From Amycolatopsis orientalis DSM 43388 (lineage in GTDB: Bacteria > Actinomycetota > Actinomycetes > Mycobacteriales > Pseudonocardiaceae): a DNA stretch of 37,130 nucleotides. A model generated the notes under the pieces. That model saw only the letters and a list, made by a program, of their open reading frames with translations, made no database searches and was not told the origin of the DNA. This document shows positions 31,947-37,130 of this stretch, in pieces (the stretch's first letter is position 1; each line of letters opens with the position of its first letter). Location: positions 1 through 37,130 of the forward strand of contig NZ_ASXG01000042.1 in the NCBI RefSeq assembly GCF_000411975.1, given 5' to 3'. The translations under genes and the position numbers were made by a program.

Positions 31947-33133
31947 CGCCGCGTCCCGGACGGCTGGAGCAGGGCTTTGGCGATGCCGTTCTTCTGGATC
32001 TCCGACGATCCGGTCAGCACGCGGAACATCCGCAGCCGGCGGAACAGCCATTCGACCTCGGACCCGCGCACGAGCCCGGCCTTGCCGTGGATCTGCACCG
32101 CCTCGTCCGCGATCCGGAAGGCGTTCTCCGCCACGAACAGTTTGCACATGAACGCCTCCGTGCCCGGGGTGCTTCCGGAGTCCAATTCGGACAGTGCGTC
32201 GTACGTCATGGCGCGCGCCGCGTAGTACGCGGTGGCCAGGTCGGCGATTTTGTGCTGGACCGACTGCAGCGCCGCCAGCGGGCCGCCGAACACCTGGCGG
32301 GTGCGGGCGAATTCGATGGTGAGTTCCAGCGCGCGGCGGGCGTGGCCGAGCACCGTCGGACAGTGCAGCAGCCGGTTGGTGGTGACCCGGCCGAGTCCGA
32401 TGCGCAGCCCGTCGCCCACGCGGCCGAGCAGCTGCCGCGGGCCGACGTAGCAGTCGTCGAGGACGATGTCGGACTCGATGTGCTGGCCGGACATCGGAAC
32501 CTCGCCGTCGACGACGGTGCAGCCCGGCGAGTCCAGGTCGATCAGGAAGGCCGAGTAGCTCTCCTCTTCCCCGGCCATCCGGGCGACCAGCACGGAGAAG
32601 TCGGCGATCGGACCGGCCGAGGAGAACACCTTGTGCCCGCTGATCCGCCAGCCGTCGCCGTCCGGGGTCGCCGTGGTGCGCATGGCGCGTACATCGGACC
32701 CGGCGTTGGTTTCGGTGAGCGAGAAGCAGCACGCGCGTTCCCCGCGGACCACCGGCAGCAGGTACCGCTCGCGCTGTTCCTCGGTGGCCGTCGAGAAGAT
32801 CGCGCCCGCGCGCAGCGGACCGCCCAGGTCGCCGAGCACGCAGTGGTAGAGGATGCGGCCGGACGCGCCGACTTCCTCTTTGAGCGCGGCGAGTTCGGTG
32901 TAGGTCAGGTCGAGGCCGCCGTACTCGCTGGGCAGGTGCACTCCGTAGAAACCAAGCTCCCGGCAGCGTTTCCAGACCGGTTCCACCATGGCGCGGGTCA
33001 ACGGCGTCTCCGGGGTCAGCCCCAGAGCGGCCTCGTAGTCGGCGAGTTCGCCGGACAGGTATTCGCGCAACCGGCAGACCAGGTCCGCCAGCCGCGGGTT
33101 GCCGTGGTAAACCGGGGTAAGGGCAAAGGACAT
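31943..33133 (-). CDS. Acyl-CoA dehydrogenase-fold flavoprotein with unusual active-site residues
   Basis: 396 residues, normal for the family. Present are YGVHLPSEYGGLDLTYTELA, the flavin motif CCFSLTETNAGSDVRAM (about 135-151), WRISGHKVFSSAGPIADF, RQVFGGPLAALQSVQHKIAD and VQIHGKAGLVRGSEVEWLFRRLRMFRVLTGSSEIQ. By eye the usual catalytic Glu of the Y-E-G-T-S-E-I-Q stretch is Thr374 here, and the alternative site used by isovaleryl-CoA dehydrogenase (E-R-L) is Asn253 (TTNRLLH). The canonical alpha-proton base thus appears missing. It may act on an unusual CoA ester or do different flavin chemistry. A GAGGAG site precedes the ATG at 33133; the ligase stop is 11 bp upstream. Confidence 0.9.
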   Translation of the reverse strand: MSFALTPVYHGNPRLADLVCRLREYLSGELADYEAALGLTPETPLTRAMVEPVWKRCRELGFYGVHLPSEYGGLDLTYTELAALKEEVGASGRILYHCVLGDLGGPLRAGAIFSTATEEQRERYLLPVVRGERACCFSLTETNAGSDVRAMRTTATPDGDGWRISGHKVFSSAGPIADFSVLVARMAGEEESYSAFLIDLDSPGCTVVDGEVPMSGQHIESDIVLDDCYVGPRQLLGRVGDGLRIGLGRVTTNRLLHCPTVLGHARRALELTIEFARTRQVFGGPLAALQSVQHKIADLATAYYAARAMTYDALSELDSGSTPGTEAFMCKLFVAENAFRIADEAVQIHGKAGLVRGSEVEWLFRRLRMFRVLTGSSEIQKNGIAKALLQPSGTRR

Positions 33134-33144
33134 GCCAGGTCTCC

Positions 33145-34689
33145 TCAGTGGACTTTCCGGGCTTCGCCCGCCCAATACCGGTCCCGCACCGCGCGCCGGT
33201 CGATCTTGCCGTTGCGGTTCACCGGGAGTTCGTCGGCGAAATCCACCGAACGCGGTTTCTTGATGCGCGCCAGCCGTTCCGCGCAGAACTCGATCAGCTC
33301 CTCGGCGGTGACCTCCGAGCGGCGGACGACCACTGCCTTCACCGCCTCGCCCCACTGCTCGTCCGGCACGCCCACCACGCACGCCTCGGACACCGCGGGA
33401 TGCTCGTAGAGCACGGATTCCACTTCGGTGCAGTAGATGTTGTAACCGCCGGAAATGATCATGTCCTTCTTGCGGTCCACGATGAACAGATAGCCGTCGG
33501 CGCGCAGGTAGCCGATGTCGCCGGTGTACACCCAGCCGTCGCGGAACGTCTGCGCGGACAGCTCCGGTTCGTGCCAGTACTCCGTCACGCAGTCCGGACC
33601 GCGCACCACCACCTCGCCGAGTTCCCCGGCGGGCACCGGCTGTCCCGCGTCGTCGACCACCCGGACCTCGGAGTCGAACAGCGGCCGTCCGGCCGACGAC
33701 AGCAGTTCCGGGTCCTCCTCGATCCCGCGCACGACGTCCTCGCAGGTCAGCACCGTGACGCCGCTGGTGGTCTCGCCCTGGCCGTACCCCTGCATCACCA
33801 CCGGCCCGAACACGGCCACCGCGTCGCGCAGCCGCTGCGGGGAAACCGGCGCGCCGCCGACTCGCAGGCAGCGCAGCGAGGACAGGTCAGCAGTGTGGAC
33901 GTCGGGATGCGACAGCACCATGTTGAGCATCACCGGCACGAGGAACGTCGAGGTGATCCGTTCCTTCTCGACCGTCCACAGGAACTCCTCCGCGCTGAAC
34001 CGCGGCAGCACCACCACAGTCGCGGCGCGGGAAAACGCCGCCAGCAACCCCATGCCGGTGGCGTGCGCGATCGGACCGGCCGCGAGATACCGCTCCGACG
34101 CGGACGGCGCGCCTTCCGGGCTCATCAACCGCTTGCGCAGGTTCGCCAACCGGTTGCCGTTCGTCTGCACCGCGGCCTTGAGCTTCCCGGTCGACCCGGA
34201 AGTGAAGTGCAGAACCGACGGATCGTCCGCGCTGACCTCGACCGCGACCGGCTCCGGCGACCCCGCCGCCAGCACGTCGGCGTAAGACCTGGCATCCGGC
34301 GCGCGGCCGTCGTAGTCGATCAGCGCACACGACGTCCCGGCTGCCGCCTTCTGTGCCGCTTCGGCGTGCTCGGCGTCGACCAGCAGCACCCGCACGTCCG
34401 CGTCCGCCAGGATGTGCTCGACCTCGCCCGCCGACAGCCGCGCGCTGATCGGCACGCGGAGGAAACCGCCCTTGTAGCAAGCGATCTCGGTCTCCACGAG
34501 GTCCGCGCTGTTGCCGGCGAAGGTGGCCACCGCCTGCCCGGGCTCGACGCCGGACGCGAGCAGCGCGGACGCCAGCCGGTTCGTCCGCTCCTCCAGTTCG
34601 CGGTAGGACCACCGCAGTTCCTCGCACACCAGCGCCGGTTGCTCGGGCCAGAACGTGCTGGCACGGGTGACGTAGCTGCCCAGGTTCAC
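33145..34689 (-). CDS. AMP-forming acid-CoA ligase (ANL superfamily)
   Basis: 514 residues from the GTG at 34689 (AGGGAG ribosome site about 6 bases upstream); upstream in-frame codons run into the divergent promoter and were excluded. Motifs: P-loop LHFTSGSTGKLKAAVQTNGN, where the usual Pro before Lys is Leu; VMQGYGQGETT; DGWVYTGDIGYLRADGYLFIVDRKKDMIISGGYNIYCTEVE; and the catalytic Lys in NRNGKIDRR near the end. It activates a carboxylic acid with ATP and CoA. First gene of the operon with ACAD, MFS and hydrolase; divergent from a TetR gene. Chain length or ring specificity is not readable. Confidence 0.93.
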   Translation of the reverse strand: MNLGSYVTRASTFWPEQPALVCEELRWSYRELEERTNRLASALLASGVEPGQAVATFAGNSADLVETEIACYKGGFLRVPISARLSAGEVEHILADADVRVLLVDAEHAEAAQKAAAGTSCALIDYDGRAPDARSYADVLAAGSPEPVAVEVSADDPSVLHFTSGSTGKLKAAVQTNGNRLANLRKRLMSPEGAPSASERYLAAGPIAHATGMGLLAAFSRAATVVVLPRFSAEEFLWTVEKERITSTFLVPVMLNMVLSHPDVHTADLSSLRCLRVGGAPVSPQRLRDAVAVFGPVVMQGYGQGETTSGVTVLTCEDVVRGIEEDPELLSSAGRPLFDSEVRVVDDAGQPVPAGELGEVVVRGPDCVTEYWHEPELSAQTFRDGWVYTGDIGYLRADGYLFIVDRKKDMIISGGYNIYCTEVESVLYEHPAVSEACVVGVPDEQWGEAVKAVVVRRSEVTAEELIEFCAERLARIKKPRSVDFADELPVNRNGKIDRRAVRDRYWAGEARKVH

Positions 34690-34729
34690 GCCGACTCCCT
34701 GTTTTCCGTCAGGTTGACCAATGCTGAAC

Positions 34730-34747
34730 ACTGTGTCTATTAACAGT
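34730..34747. promoter_or_regulatory. Candidate TetR operator in the ligase/TetR divergent promoter
   Basis: ACTGT-N8-ACAGT, an 18-bp inverted repeat, lies 41-58 bp upstream of the ligase start. A related half pattern recurs: GTGTC with AACAGT at 34733-34747 and again, without the 4-base insert, at 34752-34762. The minus-strand TTAATA inside it could be the ligase -10 element, so binding would block transcription. Confidence 0.5.
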
Positions 34748-34800
34748 CGTGGTGTCAACAGTTCGCTACACTCGGGCCGGCAACGACCGAAGGGGGCCCC

Positions 34801-35439
34801 TTGCCGACCACTGACCGCCGGACCCGCCGCACGCGCGGCCTGCTCCGCGACGCACTGGTGTCGCTGGTGTTGGAACGCGGATACGCCAACGTGACGGTGG
34901 AGGACATCACCGAACGGGCCGACCTGGGCCGCGCGACGTTCTACAGCCACTACCCGGACAAGGACGCGCTGCTGCGGCACGTCGTCACCGAACTCCAGGA
35001 GGAACTGGACGAACGGCTGCGCCCGCTGGTCCCGGCGTCCTCAGTGGGCTTCACCGGCAAACCGGCGCTCGAGCTGTTCCGGCACGCCCGCGAGAACCGG
35101 GATCTCTACTTGCTCATCCTGCGCGGCGAAGGGGACGGCCGAGCGCTGCGGCAGTTCACCGACGCGCGCATCGACGCGGTGCGTTCGGTGTTCAAGTCGC
35201 GGGCCGACCACCACGATGTCGAGCCGCGCATCGACCTCGGCGTGCTGGCGAGGGCGTGGGTCGGGGAACAGCTGGCGGTGCTGCGGTGGTGGCTGGAAGC
35301 GGATCCCGCGCCGATGTCGGCGGAGGAGGCGACCGGGATGCTGCAGAACCTTTCGCTGCGCGGGCGGTACTGGGCGAACGGGTTCGAGGGCGATCCGCCC
35401 GATCCCGCGCCTACCGGAGCGGAGTCACCGCAGGCCTGA
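34801..35439 (+). CDS. TetR/AcrR family transcriptional regulator
   Basis: 212 residues from a TTG start preceded by AAGGGGG at good spacing. DNA-binding helices at about 8-55 (RTRGLLRDALVSLVLERGYANVTVEDITERADLGRATFYSHYPDKDALL). The C-terminal part contains RAWVGEQLAVLRWWLEADPAPMSAEEATGMLQNLSLRG, typical of a TetR C-terminal subgroup. Divergent from the CoA ligase operon, its likely target. The final 15 bases overlap a remnant frame on the other strand. Confidence 0.9.
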   Translation: MPTTDRRTRRTRGLLRDALVSLVLERGYANVTVEDITERADLGRATFYSHYPDKDALLRHVVTELQEELDERLRPLVPASSVGFTGKPALELFRHARENRDLYLLILRGEGDGRALRQFTDARIDAVRSVFKSRADHHDVEPRIDLGVLARAWVGEQLAVLRWWLEADPAPMSAEEATGMLQNLSLRGRYWANGFEGDPPDPAPTGAESPQA

Positions 35440-35529
35440 CTTCGCCTTCGCGGCGAGCCCGGCGGACTCCGCGTCCGGACCCGCCAGGTAGCCGACCGCC
35501 CGCGCGATGTCGTCCGGATCTCCCCACCG
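35425..35529 (-). pseudogene. C-terminal remnant of an SDR dehydrogenase
   Basis: On the minus strand the frame reads RWGDPDDIARAVGYLAGPDA, the conserved G-x-P-x-D-I-A-x-A-V-x-x-L-A segment of SDR enzymes, then a short AGLAAKAKSGLR end. In intact SDRs the first segment is followed by YxTGxxLxVDGG, which is missing here, and no N-terminal SDR sequence is seen upstream because the YjbR gene begins there. It looks like the stub of a deleted gene. Small and judged by eye, so moderate confidence. Confidence 0.45.
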
Positions 35530-35560
35530 CGGCCACGGCCCCGGCGGACTCCGCCGCGGT

Positions 35561-36064
35561 TCAGCTCCGCGCTTCGCGGAGAAGACGAACCGCCTTCGGG
35601 CCGACGCCGTGCAGTGCCAGCAGCTCGGCGTCGGTCCATTCCGCGGTGTGCGCCAACGTCGTGATCCCCGCGGCGTGCAGCGCCCGGGTCGCCGGACTGC
35701 CGATCGCCTTGGGCAAGTCACCCACTTCGCCGGCCACCGCGGTTCCGGCGGCGGCCACCGGTGCTGCCAGCCGTTTCGGCGCGCGGGCCAGCCACGCGCG
35801 GCGCACCCAGTAGTTGAGCTGCTGCCCGTTGAGGTCCTCGATCGGAAACCGCACCCCGGCTCGCGCCACGCGCCGCGCGGTCGGGTGTTGCGCGCGCATC
35901 TCGTCCACATCGGACCCGGTCATCCGGAGCACGACCTGGCGGTCCGGACGCAGGGCTGCGAACTCCTTGCCCTGCACCGTAAACGAGACCGTGCCGGCAT
36001 CGGCCGCCTCGGCCGTCTCCGGGTAAGACAGGGCGGTTTTGCGAAGCTGCGCCGGTGTCGTCAT
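35561..36064 (-). CDS. MmcQ/YjbR family protein with a C-terminal HhH-like segment
   Basis: 167 residues from the ATG at 36064. Residues 1-115 follow the YjbR/MmcQ pattern (LRKTALSYPETAEA, VSFTVQGKEFAALRPDRQVVLRMTGSDVDEMRAQHP, VRFPIEDLNGQQLNYWVRRAWLARAPKRL). Residues about 127-165 (GSPATRALHAAGITTLAHTAEWTDAELLALHGVGPKAVRLLREA) form a helix-hairpin-helix-like unit with HGVGPKA as the hairpin. Both halves suggest DNA or nucleic-acid binding. Precise function unknown. The upstream extension of this frame lies in the hydrolase gene and was excluded. Confidence 0.8.
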   Translation of the reverse strand: MTTPAQLRKTALSYPETAEAADAGTVSFTVQGKEFAALRPDRQVVLRMTGSDVDEMRAQHPTARRVARAGVRFPIEDLNGQQLNYWVRRAWLARAPKRLAAPVAAAGTAVAGEVGDLPKAIGSPATRALHAAGITTLAHTAEWTDAELLALHGVGPKAVRLLREARS

Positions 36065-36110
36065 GCGCTCCAGGCTGGCATGACTCCGCCGCGGAGGCCA
36101 TTTCGGCGCC

Positions 36111-36833
36111 TCAACGGTCTCCGAGGAAGTCGAACACCGCCTCCCGGAACTCGACGCCCACCAGCGCACCGAGGTGATCCCCCGCGACCTGCCGCAACCG
36201 CGCACCCGGCACCCGCGCCACGAGCTGCTCGATCCCGTGCGCCATGAAGTCCTCCCGCCCGGCGAGGAACAACGTCGGCGCGCTCGGCACCCCCGCCCCC
36301 GGATCGAACGGCTCGCTGGCCAGTCCCTCGACAAGGTTGAGCAACGACTCCGCGTCCCCCGCCGCCGCCATGGCCGCGATCGCCCCGGTCAGCGGATCAT
36401 CCGGCGACGGTCCACCTTGGACAGCCGCCCGGGCAGCCCGGAGATCCACCGCGGCGAACGGTTCTCGCGGACTCAACCCGCCGAGCACCAACCGCCGCAC
36501 CGACGCCTTGGGATGCGCCGCGAGATCCCACGCCAGCCGAGCCCCGAGCGAATACCCGACGACGTCGACTTCCCCCGCCCCCGCACATTCGGCCAACGCA
36601 GCCACCACCCGCGTCGCGGTCGCATCTTCGGGTTCGACGACCTTGGGCCCGCCAGGATGTCCCGGCAAATGCACCACAATCGTCTCCCGCCCCGCAGCCG
36701 CCAGCGGATCGGCCCAGTTCTCCGCAGGCCAGTCCGCCGTCGCCGACGACGCGAACCCATGAATCAGCACCACCGGAGGCCCAGCGACAAAACCCCGGGA
36801 AAGCGTGCGAGTGACCGGAAACGCGGAAGTCAT
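36111..36833 (-). CDS. Alpha/beta hydrolase
   Basis: 240 residues. Oxyanion segment VVLIHGFASSATADW (about 21-35), nucleophile elbow GYSLGARLAWDLA, acid in LFLAGREDFMAHG and base in QVAGDHLGALVGVEF. These give a full Ser-Asp-His triad. The start ATG 36833 has GGAG just upstream; a longer frame runs into the repeat region and lacks family features. Esterase or lipase-like activity is likely but the substrate is unknown. It lies 46 bp upstream of the YjbR gene on the same strand. Confidence 0.85.
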   Translation of the reverse strand: MTSAFPVTRTLSRGFVAGPPVVLIHGFASSATADWPAENWADPLAAAGRETIVVHLPGHPGGPKVVEPEDATATRVVAALAECAGAGEVDVVGYSLGARLAWDLAAHPKASVRRLVLGGLSPREPFAAVDLRAARAAVQGGPSPDDPLTGAIAAMAAAGDAESLLNLVEGLASEPFDPGAGVPSAPTLFLAGREDFMAHGIEQLVARVPGARLRQVAGDHLGALVGVEFREAVFDFLGDR

Positions 36834-37130
36834 TCTCCAAGCGTAGACAAAACCCACGGCGCGGTCCAGACCTCCGCGACGGCCAGCTTCCCGAACTCTG
36901 ATTCTTTCGGGTTCCCTCCCGCCCCCGCACGTGAGGGGCCCCTTCACGGACCTAGATTCCCTCAAGGAGCCCTTCACGGACCACCCGCAACCGGAACCGC
37001 GGACCCCCACGCAACCAGCCACCCGAACCGCGCCCCCACCAACCAACCGCAGCCGCCGCACCCAACGATCGAGGCACCCAGCCCCCGCCCTGCACCCCGA
37101 TACGAAGCCGCCCTGCGGTCTTGGGGTGCT
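36834..37130. other. Intergenic end of window; holds short repeats, no gene seen
   Basis: 297 bp upstream of the hydrolase without a credible coding frame; the 36985-37090 part is unusually rich in C and A. It contains the direct repeats at 36940-36982 and, at the very end, GCACCCC (37092-37098) facing GGGGTGC (37123-37129), which could form a hairpin. Confidence 0.5.
36930..36982. repeat. Short intergenic direct repeat with a palindromic half
   Basis: CCCTTCACGGACC occurs at 36940-36952 and exactly again at 36970-36982, a 30-bp period. The first copy is part of a near-palindrome GTGAGGGGCCCCTTCAC (36931-36947). The spacing and palindrome resemble dispersed intergenic repeat units of actinomycete genomes; only this one locus can be seen here. 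Confidence 0.6.

Noticed and set aside
35565..35581. Perfect CTCCGCG-CTT-CGCGGAG hairpin as a terminator
   Set aside because: It lies inside the last codons of the YjbR-like gene; a role in termination is possible but it may simply reflect codon choice (REARS end).
1..37130. Genomic island, prophage, CRISPR or biosynthetic cluster
   Set aside because: No integrase, transposase, phage gene, spacer array, NRPS or PKS was seen; the modules look like ordinary chromosomal catabolic operons.

Overview
This is a high-GC (about 70 %) actinomycete chromosome segment. Strong third-position GC, frequent GTG/TTG starts, many ATGA/TGATG gene overlaps and a mycothiol-type maleylpyruvate isomerase all point to an actinomycete, plausibly Amycolatopsis or another member of the Pseudonocardiales. 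That placement is inference. No tRNA, rRNA, CRISPR array, integrase or transposase was seen.

Layout. (1) 1-1221: the tail of a crotonase, then a class III CoA-transferase cut by an in-frame TAG. (2) 1303-5379: a leftward meta-cleavage module (MhpA-like flavin hydroxylase, type I extradiol dioxygenase, C-C hydrolase) facing a divergent TetR regulator. (3) 5453-8821: a small DUF2795 protein, a DUF6480 membrane protein, an MFS transporter that appears to have lost a TM3-TM4 segment, an AI-2E-family permease and an unknown 127-residue protein. (4) 8818-13450: a complete 3-hydroxybenzoate/gentisate pathway (gentisate dioxygenase, fumarylpyruvate hydrolase, maleylpyruvate isomerase, 3-hydroxybenzoate 6-hydroxylase) divergent from an IclR regulator. 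(5) 13734-22054: a second IclR regulator divergent from a tightly coupled operon of aldehyde dehydrogenase, HyuA, HyuB, a 94-residue double-CxxC protein, an SDR dehydrogenase and a class II aldolase, closed by a 13-bp perfect hairpin. (6) 22204-24251: an OmpR-type two-component pair. (7) 24265-27923: a CLC chloride transporter, an SLC13/ArsB-type permease and a stand-alone CBS-pair protein. (8) 28159-29406: a DUF308 membrane protein and its probable TetR regulator. (9) 29452-34689: a leftward four-gene operon (AMP-forming CoA ligase, acyl-CoA-dehydrogenase-fold protein, MFS importer, SxxK serine hydrolase) divergent from a third TetR regulator. (10) 35425-37130: an SDR remnant, a YjbR protein with a C-terminal HhH-like segment, an alpha/beta hydrolase and a repeat-bearing intergenic end.

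Together the window is a cluster of catabolic modules for aromatic and related carboxylic compounds, each with its own local regulator. The meta-cleavage and gentisate modules are recognisable routes. The least explained parts are the ALDH-HyuA-HyuB-zinc-ribbon-SDR-aldolase operon, whose substrate cannot be assigned but whose composition suggests an ATP-dependent carboxylase or lactamase pathway, and the ligase/ACAD/MFS/hydrolase operon, whose ACAD-fold protein lacks a glutamate at both positions known to act as catalytic base. Two genes near the left side look damaged (amber codon; internal in-frame deletion), and a third remnant lies near the right end.
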